Shown: positions 8,146-15,784, numbered from the stretch's first letter. The stretch is DNA of 27,686 nucleotides from RZYX01 sp036654375 (GCA_036654375.1 JAVVSD010000016.1:1-27686), one strand, 5' to 3'. Numbers and translations are program-made. Notes: generated by a model not told the origin, from the sequence alone.

Positions 8146-8176
8146 GCCCCGTCACAGTATAAATCTGTGGCGGGGC
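8146..8176. terminator. Terminator hairpin between convergent genes
   Basis: A 12-bp stem, gccccgtcacag at 8146-8157 and ctgtggcggggc at 8165-8176, with one G-U pair and a 7-nt loop. T-rich sequence follows mainly on the minus side (gatttgtttgtt). It lies between the convergent dehydratase and superoxide dismutase genes and most likely ends the latter, though it could serve both. Confidence 0.7.
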
Positions 8177-8230
8177 TTAAGCTTTACAAGTGAGTGTCCT
8201 AAAAGTTTCACGCTGCTTCTTTCTATATTT

Positions 8231-8866
8231 TTAATTAAAATGCTTATTGAAATCGGGATAACAGCTCTCTGCCTTTGCCCAGTTAACAATCTCAAACCAG
8301 TTATCAATGTAATCAGATCTGACATTGTAGTGCTTCAAATAGTAGGCGTGTTCCCAGACATCAATGCACAAAAGCGGGCAAAGATTTTGCTCAATGGGAT
8401 TGTTCTGATTTGGGGTAGTTGCAATTTTAAGCTTACCTTTGTTGGAAACAACAAGCCACGAATATCCAGAGCCAAAAACAGAAAGTGAAGCCTTTTTAAA
8501 CTCGCTTTTAAATTTGTCAAAGCCTCCAAACTGTTTATCGATTTCTTTTGCAAGCCTTCCAAACGGAGCTTTTTCACTGGTGTTTTTCATTCCTTCAAAA
8601 TAGAACTGATGGTTATAAACTCCTCCTGCTTGATTTCGTATGGGAGTTTGCACCTCTTTTGGCAGCCGCTCAATGTTGTATATCAGCTGTGTAAGAGAAA
8701 AAGGCTGAAGAGATGGGTAACTTTTTAGTATGTCATTAAGGTTGTTTATGTATGTTTGCAGGTGCTTGTCATGATGAAGGTGCATTGTCTTTGTGTCAAT
8801 GTATGGCTCAAGTGCGTCATATTCATATGGCAGCGGTTTATTGGTAAACGGATAATATTCATTCAT
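8231..8866 (-). CDS. sodA: Superoxide dismutase, Fe/Mn family (Mn-type features)
   Basis: The cytosolic enzyme dismutates superoxide to oxygen and peroxide. The 211-residue length is normal. The start reads like the family (KPLPYEYDALEPYIDTKTM). The four metal ligands align as His31 (HLHHDKH), His86 (GGVYNHQF), Asp169 and His173 (IDVWEHAYY). The Gln in NQNNP (residue 154) and the Gly pair before the second ligand fit the Mn-type second shell rather than the Fe-type, though metal choice cannot be proven from sequence. The usual GSGWAW is GSGYSW here. The ATG is preceded by GGAGG at 7 nt. Downstream on the same strand is only a terminator. The Hrb-like gene lies upstream, with its own terminator between, so the two are separate transcripts with a related theme. 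Confidence 0.93.
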   Translation of the reverse strand: MNEYYPFTNKPLPYEYDALEPYIDTKTMHLHHDKHLQTYINNLNDILKSYPSLQPFSLTQLIYNIERLPKEVQTPIRNQAGGVYNHQFYFEGMKNTSEKAPFGRLAKEIDKQFGGFDKFKSEFKKASLSVFGSGYSWLVVSNKGKLKIATTPNQNNPIEQNLCPLLCIDVWEHAYYLKHYNVRSDYIDNWFEIVNWAKAESCYPDFNKHFN

Positions 8867-8961
8867 AAAAAATCCTCCGAAAATAAAAATATGTCCTCAC
8901 ATAATAATATGCGTTTTAATGCCTAATTATTTAAGCATCGAAAACAAGGCATTCAAAGAAA

Positions 8962-9000
8962 ATAAAAAGCCACATTCCGCACAAAACGCGAGATATGGCT
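8962..9000 (-). terminator. Terminator of the Hrb-like gene
   Basis: The arms at 8968-8980 and 8988-9000 (agccacattccgc / gcgagatatggct) pair with G-U wobbles and one mismatch. Read on the minus strand, TTTTTATTTT follows. It sits 23 nt past the stop of the flavin reductase-rubredoxin gene. Confidence 0.75.
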
Positions 9001-9023
9001 TTAAGTTTTTAAAAGCTTAAAAG

Positions 9024-9653
9024 TTATTCTGCAACAAAAACTGACTTTGGTCTTCCACAAACAGGGCAAACATAGTCATCTGGCAAGTCCTCAAACGGGG
9101 TTTCACCATCATAGACATAGTGGCAGATAGAGCAGATATATTTTTTGCCTTTGTTTGTTTCGGCAGAGCCTTTTTGAACACTGCCTCCGCTTTTGATTGA
9201 ACGATAGTCAGCATATGTCATTGGTGCAACATCAGACAAAACCTCTGCATCAACAACATCACAAAGGAACATAAAATGTGTGCCAAGATCAATTATCTTC
9301 GTAACAGCAAGGCTCATTGTGGCATTCATGCTGTCTGTAACAAAAGGATTGCCGTTTGCATCTGTCTTAAAGCTAATGCCCTCAAACTTGTCAGAATCCC
9401 TGCTACTTTTAAAGCCAAAGTTTGCAACGGTGTCCAGCGGAGTATCCAGTGACAAAACAGAAAGGGCAAGGCTCTTTTTCTTTGCAATAAGCTGGGTGGT
9501 GTTGTTGGTTTTAAGCATGGTGACAGCAACGGTAACAGGCTCGGCTGTTGTCTGTATTGCTGTGTTGATAATGCACGCACTGAGTTTTCCATCTTGCTCA
9601 ACACCTGCAACAAAAAGGCCATAAGAAAATTTAAAAAGCGCCCTGTTGTCCAT
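9024..9653 (-). CDS. hrb: Flavin reductase-rubredoxin fusion (high-molecular-weight rubredoxin, Hrb-like)
   Basis: Two domains are visible. Residues 1-150 form a flavin reductase/FMN-binding split-barrel domain (FSYGLFVAG, SACIINTAIQTT, DKFEGISF, and the conserved acidic C-end). Residues 171-209 form a rubredoxin, with Cys174, Cys177, Cys196 and Cys199 in YICSICHYVYDG and DDYVCPVCGRPKS. A linker rich in Ser, Gly and Lys joins them. Proteins of this layout in acetogens and clostridia pass electrons from NAD(P)H to flavodiiron proteins that reduce oxygen or nitric oxide. That role is inferred here, as no flavodiiron gene is in the window. AGGAG lies 8 nt before the ATG. The YcxB-like gene ends 28 nt upstream on the same strand, so the two may share a transcript. 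Confidence 0.9.
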   Translation of the reverse strand: MDNRALFKFSYGLFVAGVEQDGKLSACIINTAIQTTAEPVTVAVTMLKTNNTTQLIAKKKSLALSVLSLDTPLDTVANFGFKSSRDSDKFEGISFKTDANGNPFVTDSMNATMSLAVTKIIDLGTHFMFLCDVVDAEVLSDVAPMTYADYRSIKSGGSVQKGSAETNKGKKYICSICHYVYDGETPFEDLPDDYVCPVCGRPKSVFVAE

Positions 9654-9681
9654 ATAAACATCTCCTGATATGTAATTATTT

Positions 9682-10194
9682 TTATTTCCAATTTTTATAG
9701 CTCTTGTCCGAAATTTTACTTATAAGAGCTTCTTCAAGATTGTTAAGAGTTTTTTCGTCAATATTAGATTTGTCAATAATATATGACTGTGATTTGTTTA
9801 AAAAGAGATACATATATTTTGGAGTATTATACAGTATATAAATCTGGTCATAGCTGTACTCTGAATCAATTCGACCACCTGGGCGATTAGAAGATGTAAA
9901 GAATAAATCATCAGTAAAAACAAAGTTAACTTCGAGATCCTGTGCAAGGGCATAAGCTTTTTTTGGCAAAACCCAATACAGAAAGTAAAACACAAAAACA
10001 ATCATAAACTCAATAGCAAAATAATTGTAGTTGTTATAGTTTACCGCAGAAACAACGCAAGCAACCAACCCAACAACTGCAAGCATTGCAAAAATCCATT
10101 TTATTAACTTGTAATATTTGATTCTAAAAATATTAAAAACCGAGAATTCTTTTACAAGATCAAAGGTGTATGTAGTGGTAGTTTTAATTTCCAT
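9682..10194 (-). CDS. YcxB-like membrane protein
   Basis: This predicted 170-residue protein has an N-terminal strand (MEIKTTTTYTFD), two transmembrane helices (about residues 32-51 and 57-76), and a C-terminal domain with the alternating pattern of the YcxB-like family (NFVFTDDLFFTSS, then YSYDQIYILYNTPKYMYLFL and IIDKSNIDE). Family function is unknown. The first ATG of the frame is at 10248, but AGGA with an 8-nt gap points to the ATG at 10194. ATG 10203 overlaps the ribosome binding site. It is immediately upstream of the Hrb-like gene and is probably co-transcribed with it. Any link to redox defence is only by position. Confidence 0.75.
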   Translation of the reverse strand: MEIKTTTTYTFDLVKEFSVFNIFRIKYYKLIKWIFAMLAVVGLVACVVSAVNYNNYNYFAIEFMIVFVFYFLYWVLPKKAYALAQDLEVNFVFTDDLFFTSSNRPGGRIDSEYSYDQIYILYNTPKYMYLFLNKSQSYIIDKSNIDEKTLNNLEEALISKISDKSYKNWK

Positions 10195-10230
10195 TTTACA
10201 CATCCTGTTCTTAAAATTAATATAGTATAT

Positions 10231-10245
10231 ATAAGATAATCTTAT
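10231..10245. promoter_or_regulatory. 15-bp palindrome upstream of the YcxB-like/Hrb transcript
   Basis: ATAAGATAATCTTAT is a perfect palindrome around a central base, within very A+T-rich DNA 37-51 bp upstream of the start codon. TATATA and TATACT boxes adjoin it on the minus strand. It could be an operator at the promoter, but a chance palindrome in AT-rich DNA is also possible. Confidence 0.35.
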
Positions 10246-10402
10246 CACATTGTAATTTATCAGTCCAGCGTATTTGAGCTTTTATTACAAGTTTTTACAT
10301 TAATTTTATTAAATAAAATTAAAATCAGAGAATCAAAGGGAAATAACAACCCAATAAATTCTCTTTAATCAGAATTGATTTAACTGTGAGTGATAACAAG
10401 GT

Positions 10403-10440
10403 GAAAAACAAAGGGGCTGGCAAGACCTAACCTGCCAACC
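10403..10440 (-). terminator. Terminator of the cupin gene
   Basis: The arms ggctggca at 10415-10422 and tgccaacc at 10433-10440 pair with one G-U. On the minus strand the stem is followed by CCTTTGTTTTTC. It starts 7 nt after the cupin stop. Confidence 0.7.
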
Positions 10441-10446
10441 ACCATT

Positions 10447-10941
10447 TCAATGCTTTAGTTCGTCAAATATAGCGTCCGCTTTCGTTTGATGTACCGTACC
10501 TTTTGGGTGCTTTGGCGGAGAATATATTGAGTATAATTTCAGTGGAATATCTCCTGTGTTAACGATATTATGCCAAGTTCCAGCAGGAACAAAAATTGCG
10601 TAGTCATCGCAAATATTATGCTTAATATCCAAATGTTCTTTGCACCGGCCCATGCTTACGGTTCCGTTTCCTTGCTCAACTCTCAAAAACTGGTCAATGT
10701 ATGAGTGCATTTCCAACCCTATTTCCTCGCCTACAGGAAGGCTCATTAGCGTGAGCTGAAGATAGTTGCCTGTCCACAAGGCCGTACGATAAGTTTGATT
10801 TTCAAGAGTGGCATCGGCTAAGTTCATAACATAAGGACATGGACCATGGTCAACGCTCTGGAGTCCATCGGCTAAAATGGCGCTTTGTGACGATGCGTTA
10901 TTGCGAGTACAATTTCTACCTTTATTCTTTGAAAAATTCAT
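10447..10941 (-). CDS. Single-domain cupin protein
   Basis: This 164-residue protein contains a cupin beta-barrel. Motif 1 reads GEEIGLEMHSYIDQFLRVEQG, with His79 and Gln84 in metal-ligand positions, and motif 2 reads FVPAGTWHNIVNTG with His124. The first 25 residues are basic and low in structure (NFSKNKGRN). This conserved group has a typical N-terminal VMNLADATLEN-like block and a C-terminal YSIYSPPKHPKGTVH block. Its biochemical role is not established. Metal binding is likely, and an isomerase or sugar-binding role is possible. AGGAG lies about 8 nt before the ATG and a terminator follows, so it is monocistronic. No operon partner suggests a pathway. Confidence 0.85.
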   Translation of the reverse strand: MNFSKNKGRNCTRNNASSQSAILADGLQSVDHGPCPYVMNLADATLENQTYRTALWTGNYLQLTLMSLPVGEEIGLEMHSYIDQFLRVEQGNGTVSMGRCKEHLDIKHNICDDYAIFVPAGTWHNIVNTGDIPLKLYSIYSPPKHPKGTVHQTKADAIFDELKH

Positions 10942-11338
10942 AAAGCTCTCCTTTCTTAAGAACTCTATTTTTAGTATATGCCCCTGCGCTTAAATTGGTG
11001 ATGTGTGACAGAACAGCGTTGTTATGCGGAAAACCACATGGATAAATAAGGCTTAGCAATCTTGAATTAGCACACAAAAACCCAAAACTGCAATGTATCA
11101 TCAATATTACAGAAGGGTTTAAAAAAAATGAAACACAGCTAATCTAAAAATAATTAGCTGTGCGGTTATTCGTGAAAAACGGTGGCTTTATTAGTCTAAT
11201 TGCGTACTTGCAGAAGAGTAATTCAAACGACTGTTTACACCATTTTATCATTAAAACAACTATACTTTCCACTGGTTGAAGGCACCAATGTAATATGTTA
11301 AAATATCTATGTTATACAATTTTTTAAATCTTTTTAAG
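10942..11338. other. Gene-free region with an orphan terminator-like hairpin
   Basis: No supportable gene is present. At 11134-11143/11153-11162, cacagctaat and attagctgtg form a 10-bp stem. Read on the minus strand it is followed by TTTCATTTTTTT, as a terminator would be. No minus-strand gene stands upstream of it. The only minus frame ending in it encodes about 35 residues without similarity that I recognise. This may be the remains of a decayed gene. Confidence 0.4.
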
Positions 11339-11344
11339 TATAAT
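11339..11344 (+). promoter_or_regulatory. Possible -10 box for the nucleotidyltransferase-like gene
   Basis: A perfect TATAAT lies about 95 nt before the start codon at 11440. No good -35 box is seen at 16-18 bp spacing, so this is a weak call. Confidence 0.35.
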
Positions 11345-11439
11345 GCGTAAAAATACTCATAAATAGGCATTTGTGTTAGATGCAAGCTAATAATTCTCAT
11401 TTTGAGAGTAACCATAAAAAGTGGATGGAGCGAAAAGTC

Positions 11440-11898
11440 ATGATATCAAATGAAAAAAAATTGTTGGTGCTTTCCAAAATTGGGAAGGCACTAAATGAAG
11501 CTAATGTTATATGGGCTGTTGGCGGCTCTCTGTTGCTCTATTTTAAAGGAAAAGCCGAAGAGTTTCACGATATCGACATTATGACGACAGAAGAGAATGT
11601 AGAATGTGTTAGAAAAATTCTGATACAATATGGCACTTTGTCACCCAAAAATCCAGATGTTAGCTTCAAGACAAAAGCTTTTTTAGAGTTTACTGTGGAC
11701 GAGGTGGAAATTGATGTCATGTCTGGATTTGTAATTGTAAACGATGGACTGGACTATGATTGCTCTTTGTGTCCAGAGAACATTACGGATTTCACAGAAA
11801 TATATGGCGTAAAAATCCCGCTTCAGTCTTTGGCGGACTGGCGGAAATATTACCAATTGATGGGACGAACATCAAAGGTTGCTTTGATTGACTTGTGA
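11440..11898 (+). CDS. Nucleotidyltransferase-fold protein of unknown target
   Basis: The 152-residue product has the minimal nucleotidyltransferase core. A helix leads into WAVGGSLLLYFKG, then HDIDIMTTEE with the Asp-x-Asp metal pair, and a further acidic strand (VEIDVMSGFVIV) supplies the third carboxylate. The C-terminal part ends ADWRKYYQLMGRTSKVALID, as in small AbiEii- or antibiotic-nucleotidyltransferase-like proteins. The target could be a nucleotide, an RNA or a small molecule. I see no antitoxin gene beside it. The frame opens at 11380, but GGAG at 11427-11430 with a 9-nt gap supports the ATG at 11440. It stands alone in a worn, gene-poor stretch and could be a recent or decaying acquisition. 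Confidence 0.65.
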   Translation: MISNEKKLLVLSKIGKALNEANVIWAVGGSLLLYFKGKAEEFHDIDIMTTEENVECVRKILIQYGTLSPKNPDVSFKTKAFLEFTVDEVEIDVMSGFVIVNDGLDYDCSLCPENITDFTEIYGVKIPLQSLADWRKYYQLMGRTSKVALIDL

Positions 11899-12288
11899 TT
11901 TTTAATTTGGGACAAGGATACTGAGTATATGCTTGATTGCGATATTTTGGGAACTGTTAAAGACAATCTTGCTTATTCTGAACAGATAGGCGGATTTGTC
12001 ATACCTTGATATGGCTCTCATTTTAAATGCAGAAAAAAGGCAAGACGAAACGATAGAAAAAAGCTCGCACTTAATGTTGCAAATCCAAAAAAGTCAGCAA
12101 ACCAAGCATCTCTAATTGATACTAATTTAGCATGAAGCACACTCTTTTAGCATGAAGCACACTCTTAATTGTTTGTCGGTCAAAAAACTGAAAAAATTAA
12201 GTTTTTGGGAGAATATCTTTTATCAACAATCCACTTTGCAGAGATTTTCTATCTTTTCCTTAATCCACCATATATAATATAGGCGCAT
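11899..12288. other. Gene-poor stretch, possible degraded coding sequence
   Basis: In the frame of the preceding gene, past its stop, a protein-like stretch of about 32 codons (from FLIWDKDTEYML) runs to a stop near 12009. A second stretch, rich in Lys and Arg, ends near 12135. No start site or family is recognisable. The tandem 20-bp duplication at 12126-12165 lies at its end. It may be a decayed gene, or it may be chance. Confidence 0.3.
12126..12165. repeat. Exact tandem duplication, 2 x 20 bp
   Basis: The unit tttagcatgaagcacactct is present twice with no gap and no mismatch (12126-12145 and 12146-12165). It lies in non-coding DNA. Perfect identity suggests a recent slippage or insertion-excision event. 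No flanking mobile element was seen. Confidence 0.85.
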
Positions 12289-12335
12289 AAAAAAAGATCT
12301 ATTAATCCACTTATCGTGACAATAGGTCTTTTTTT
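12289..12335 (-). terminator. Terminator of tRNA-Ala
   Basis: The arms aagatctatt (12294-12303) and aataggtctt (12321-12330) pair with one wobble. Read on the minus strand, TTTTTTT follows the stem. It begins directly after the encoded CCA of the tRNA. Confidence 0.7.
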
Positions 12336-12411
12336 TGGTGGACCCGAAGAGGATCGAACTCTCGACCTCTGCGTTGCGAACGCAGCGCTCTCCCAGCTGA
12401 GCTACGGGCCC
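12336..12411 (-). tRNA. tRNA-Ala (anticodon CGC)
   Basis: A 76-nt cloverleaf is read on the minus strand. The acceptor stem GGGCCCG pairs with CGGGTCC and contains the G3-U70 pair that marks alanine tRNAs. The anticodon stem CTGCG/CGCAG carries the loop TTCGCAA, so the anticodon is CGC and reads GCG. The T arm GAGAGTTCGATCCTC is present, and CCA is encoded. It is followed by a terminator and stands alone. Confidence 0.95.
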
Positions 12412-12622
12412 AAATATGAAATTAAATTGCAAGAATCAAAGAGCTTTTGCACAAAAGGCGCTTAGGAATAAAGGCGAAGGCTTTGCTCTTTTTGCAGAAA
12501 TGTGGCTTGTAATTATTACAATTACCAGAAAAAATATGTGTAGCAGAGCAATACCACCACTAAACGCTATGCAGATTAACACATTAGAAAGTATAATACC
12601 GACAGGGATTTAATGTCAAGAG

Positions 12623-13249
12623 TTATATGATTTTTTTGCACACGCTTTCAAGACAACACTTTTCACACATTGCTTTGCGTGCAGTGCAAACTGCTCTGCC
12701 ATGAAGCACGATGCGGTGACAAAAATTGTTGCTCTCCTGCGGAGGCAGAAGCTCACGAAGCTCCCGCTCAATTTTCACTGTATTTTTTGTTTCTACAAGA
12801 CCAATGCGGTTTGAAATACGAATAAGATGTGTGTCTGTAACAACGGCAGGCTTGCCATAAACATCCCCGCAGATAAGGTTTGCAGTTTTCCGTCCAACAC
12901 CGGGAATCCTGATAAGGTCATCTATATTATCCGGAACAACTCCGCCAAACTCATCACGCACCATAGTAGCCATACTTATTATATCTTTGGCCTTGTTGTG
13001 ATAAAACCCACAAGAGTGTATAAGGCGTTCAACCTCTGCAAGGTCTGCATTTGCATAGTCGTCAAGAGTTCTGTACTTTGCAAAGAGCGCAGGCACAACT
13101 AAATTGACCCTTGCGTCTGTGCATTGAGCGGAAAGACGCACAGAAATAAGAAGCTCAAAAGGGTCTTCATAATTGAGCGAACAAATGGCGTTTGGATACT
13201 CCTCTTTAAGAGCTAAAACGCATTTTTGTGCTATTTCTTTTTTCGTCAT
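12623..13249 (-). CDS. nth: Endonuclease III (DNA glycosylase/AP lyase)
   Basis: The enzyme removes oxidised pyrimidines and cuts the resulting abasic site. The 208-residue length is typical. A helix-hairpin-helix motif lies at IPGVGRKTANL, with the catalytic Lys121. The catalytic Asp139 lies in VVTDTHLIR. The C-terminal [4Fe-4S] loop has Cys188, Cys195, Cys198 and Cys204 in the pattern C-x6-C-x2-C-x5-C, typical of the clostridial and enterobacterial enzymes. The ATG at 13249 is preferred because AGAGG lies just upstream. A GTG five codons earlier lies inside that ribosome binding site. tRNA-Ala lies downstream on the same strand after a 211-nt gap. glyA is divergent. Confidence 0.96.
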   Translation of the reverse strand: MTKKEIAQKCVLALKEEYPNAICSLNYEDPFELLISVRLSAQCTDARVNLVVPALFAKYRTLDDYANADLAEVERLIHSCGFYHNKAKDIISMATMVRDEFGGVVPDNIDDLIRIPGVGRKTANLICGDVYGKPAVVTDTHLIRISNRIGLVETKNTVKIERELRELLPPQESNNFCHRIVLHGRAVCTARKAMCEKCCLESVCKKII

Positions 13250-13424
13250 TTCGACACCTCTCACATTATGTAGATTAGAGTTTTTATAAGCTTTATCAAC
13301 ATTATAAACTAAAAAATAAAAAAAACAACAAGAAAAAATTGTTGTCTTGTCAGTTGCGAAAACAGCTGTTCTGTGTTATCATTTTACCAATTCGTGTATA
13401 TTATATTTTGAAAGGATGATTGTT

Positions 13425-14675
13425 TTGTACAATGACCTTATGGACTCTATCGGATTTGTTTCCGGTATCGACAATGAAGTCGGACAGGCAATGCAAAAAG
13501 AATTATTTCGTCAACAACGCAATATCGAGCTTATAGCATCTGAAAATATCGTTTCTCCTGCAGTTATGGCTGCAATGGGAAGTGTGCTTACCAACAAGTA
13601 TGCAGAGGGATATTCGGGAAAGCGTTACTATGGTGGATGCGAATGTGTTGATATTGTTGAAGATATCGCAATTGAGCGTGCAAAAAAACTCTTTGGAGCG
13701 GAATTTGCAAATGTTCAGCCTCATTCTGGCGCACAGGCAAACCTTGCAGTTTACTTTGCACTTGTTCAGCCCGGCGATACAATAATGGGAATGAGCCTTG
13801 CAGAGGGTGGACATTTAACACATGGCTCACCTGTCAATATGTCCGGTAAATACTACAACTTTGTTTCTTATGGTGTTAACAGCGATGGCTTTATTGACTA
13901 TGACAAGCTTGAGCAGACAGCAAAAGAAGTTAAGCCAAAAATGATTGTTGCTGGTGCTTCGGCATATCCTCGCACAATTGATTTTGAAAGAATAGGCAAG
14001 ATTGCAAAGTCAGTTGACGCATATTTCATGGTTGACATGGCACATATCGCAGGACTTGTCGCAACAGGACTTCATCCATCACCAGTCCCTTATGCGGATG
14101 TTGTAACAACAACAACTCATAAAACACTCAGAGGACCAAGAGGCGGAATGATTCTTTGCCGCGAGGAGCTTGGAAAGCAAATCAACAAGGCAATTTTCCC
14201 GGGAACACAGGGTGGCCCACTTATGCACACAATAGCTGCAAAAGCTGTTTGCTTCGGCGAGGCACTTTCTCCAGACTTCAAGGTGTATCAGCAGGCAGTT
14301 GTCGAAAATTGTCAGGCACTTGCAAAAGGGCTTTTAAGCAGAGGCGTAAACCTTGTTTCAGGCGGTTCAGACAACCACCTTATGCTTGTTGACCTCCGCT
14401 CACTGGATATCACAGGTAAAGAGCTTGAGCGCAGACTTGATGAAGTTTATATCACAGCCAACAAGAACGCAATTCCAAATGATCCGCAAACACCATTTGT
14501 TACAAGTGGCTTAAGACTTGGCACGCCAGCCGCAACAACAAGAGGTCTTGATACAGGTGATATGGATAAAATTGCTGAGTACATAAAACTCGCTGCAACT
14601 GATTTTGAAGGCAGTTCAGATGCAATTCGTGCAGGCGTTACAGAAATTTGCACAAGACATCCACTCTATAAATAA
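13425..14675 (+). CDS. glyA: Serine hydroxymethyltransferase
   Basis: This PLP enzyme interconverts serine and glycine and loads tetrahydrofolate with a one-carbon unit. The 416-residue product has the family landmarks: ELIASENIVSP near the start, NKYAEGYSGKRYYGGCE, the PLP-binding lysine Lys233 in TTTTHKTLRGPRGG, and SGGSDNHLMLVDLR. The frame is open from 13347, but the N-terminal 26 codons there do not look like GlyA. AAAGGA at 13411-13416 lies 8 nt before TTG 13425, which gives a product starting MYNDLMDSIG. An ATG at 13416 overlaps that site, and ATG 13440 is 23 nt away. TTG is therefore the most likely start. A bidirectional terminator follows. Confidence 0.96.
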   Translation: MYNDLMDSIGFVSGIDNEVGQAMQKELFRQQRNIELIASENIVSPAVMAAMGSVLTNKYAEGYSGKRYYGGCECVDIVEDIAIERAKKLFGAEFANVQPHSGAQANLAVYFALVQPGDTIMGMSLAEGGHLTHGSPVNMSGKYYNFVSYGVNSDGFIDYDKLEQTAKEVKPKMIVAGASAYPRTIDFERIGKIAKSVDAYFMVDMAHIAGLVATGLHPSPVPYADVVTTTTHKTLRGPRGGMILCREELGKQINKAIFPGTQGGPLMHTIAAKAVCFGEALSPDFKVYQQAVVENCQALAKGLLSRGVNLVSGGSDNHLMLVDLRSLDITGKELERRLDEVYITANKNAIPNDPQTPFVTSGLRLGTPAATTRGLDTGDMDKIAEYIKLAATDFEGSSDAIRAGVTEICTRHPLYK

Positions 14676-14687
14676 ACGAAATTAACA

Positions 14688-14718
14688 AAGCGAGGGCAAA
14701 ATTGCCCTCGCTTTTATT
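14688..14718. terminator. Bidirectional terminator between convergent genes
   Basis: A near-perfect stem, aagcgagggc and gccctcgctt (arms 14688-14697 / 14704-14713), with a short AT loop. T-rich runs occur on both strands (CTTTTATTTTT on the plus strand, CTTTGTTAATTT on the minus). It lies between glyA and the convergent membrane protein gene. Confidence 0.85.
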
Positions 14719-14726
14719 TTTAATAA

Positions 14727-15500
14727 TTAGATTTGTGACAACAGCCATTGAATAGCAAATCCCAAAATGTAGAGTATAGGAATATGGACAATGTAAATTA
14801 GAAGAGCATTTTTACCTATTTTATCAAAGAACTTAACGCGTGATTTGTAAGCAAATGCAGGAACCTTTCCCTCCTTGACAGAAACGCCAACAAAGGAGCC
14901 AAACAAAAAAACAAAGCTCCAAGGAAAGATTGGGAAATAATCCGCAGAAAAGAATTTGTTGGACTCAATACCCAGTGGAAACAAGAAATCAAGATTTTGA
15001 ATTTGATTTGGAATGGTGTAGACCATGTCACCCCAAAGCCCAATTCTTCCGACGGTTATTTCACGAGTGACAAAAACAATTGCAATGCACAAAATCGCTC
15101 CGATTGTTGCGGGGATTTTATCCATTGGCTTTTGCAAAACAGCAAACAACAGCATGGAAACCGCAAGCAAATGCAAAACTCCAAAATAGATTGCAGTGTC
15201 CTGAAATCCAAAGGTAGGAAGTAACACCGCACTTACAAAGGTTAAGGCAACTGCAATGCAAAGGAGCTTCAACCCTCTTGCTGCATTGTTGTGCGAAAGC
15301 CGTGTGCAAATGCCAGAAATAAAGATGAATCCCGCCGCAAAAATTGGCTGAACAGGCTCAAAAAATTTGTATGCATCAAAGGCAATTTGGCTGTTAAAAA
15401 ACTCATAATAAATTACAAAGGCATGATAAAAAATCATGCAAAAAACAGCAAAACCACGAGTTTCGTCAAGTATGGCAATACGTTTTTTTCCACTTCCCAA
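14727..15500 (-). CDS. Integral membrane acyltransferase-like protein (HGSNAT catalytic/DUF1624 type)
   Basis: The 257-residue protein has six to eight hydrophobic helices. It opens with IAILDETRGFAVFCMIFYHAF, the signature start of the heparan-alpha-glucosaminide N-acetyltransferase catalytic domain family. The later block FPIFPWSFVFLFGSFVG and the end KNALLIYIVHIPILYIL also fit that family. Bacterial members are thought to acetylate or otherwise modify extracellular sugars or envelope polymers using cytosolic acetyl-CoA. The substrate here is unknown. The start is TTG at 15500. A stop codon lies two codons upstream in frame, so no earlier start exists, and AAAGGATGG stands about 10 nt before. 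No operon partner. Its own promoter is seen just upstream. Confidence 0.85.
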   Translation of the reverse strand: MGSGKKRIAILDETRGFAVFCMIFYHAFVIYYEFFNSQIAFDAYKFFEPVQPIFAAGFIFISGICTRLSHNNAARGLKLLCIAVALTFVSAVLLPTFGFQDTAIYFGVLHLLAVSMLLFAVLQKPMDKIPATIGAILCIAIVFVTREITVGRIGLWGDMVYTIPNQIQNLDFLFPLGIESNKFFSADYFPIFPWSFVFLFGSFVGVSVKEGKVPAFAYKSRVKFFDKIGKNALLIYIVHIPILYILGFAIQWLLSQI

Positions 15501-15533
15501 GTTTCATCCATCCTTTAAAATTTAACATCATTA

Positions 15534-15562
15534 ATAGTAAATCTTTTTATTAAAATTTGCAA
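15534..15562 (-). promoter_or_regulatory. Promoter of the HGSNAT-like gene
   Basis: On the minus strand TTGCAA (15562-15557) and TACTAT (15539-15534) are 17 bp apart. The leader would be about 28 nt, enough for the AAAGGATGG ribosome binding site. Confidence 0.55.
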
Positions 15563-15703
15563 AAAATGTGGCAAACTACATAAATGTCTGCACTTTTGAT
15601 TATAATTTCTGATTTACACGCATTTTGTTTGTTAAATGCATAAATTAAGCAATAAGCAGTGTATGATTAGTTAAAACAAGCGATAGGCATAATAATAGAT
15701 TTA

Positions 15704-15712
15704 TGCTATAAT
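15704..15712 (+). promoter_or_regulatory. Extended -10 promoter of the HAD phosphatase gene
   Basis: TGCTATAAT combines the extended -10 TG dinucleotide with a perfect -10 box at 15707-15712. No -35 box is recognisable, as is common for extended -10 promoters. The leader would be about 65 nt. Confidence 0.6.
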
Positions 15713-15784
15713 ACCCGAGTGTGGTTATTATAGCAAATTAATTTGTCTAATACAAGAAGACTATGTAATGAGAGGTTTATTAAA

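Noticed and set aside
10922..11104. 60-codon minus-strand frame overlapping the cupin start region
   Set aside because: It covers the cupin ribosome binding site and start in another frame and has no start signal of its own.
12223..12432. Open frame on the minus strand covering the tRNA-Ala gene (…GPVAQLGERCVRN…)
   Set aside because: This is the familiar false protein produced by translating a tRNA. The cloverleaf is perfect and the frame has no ribosome binding site.
13324..13350. Short acaacaa/ttgttgt hairpin between nth and glyA as a terminator
   Set aside because: The stem is only 7 bp, AT-rich, and placed upstream of both divergent genes, so there is no transcript for it to end.
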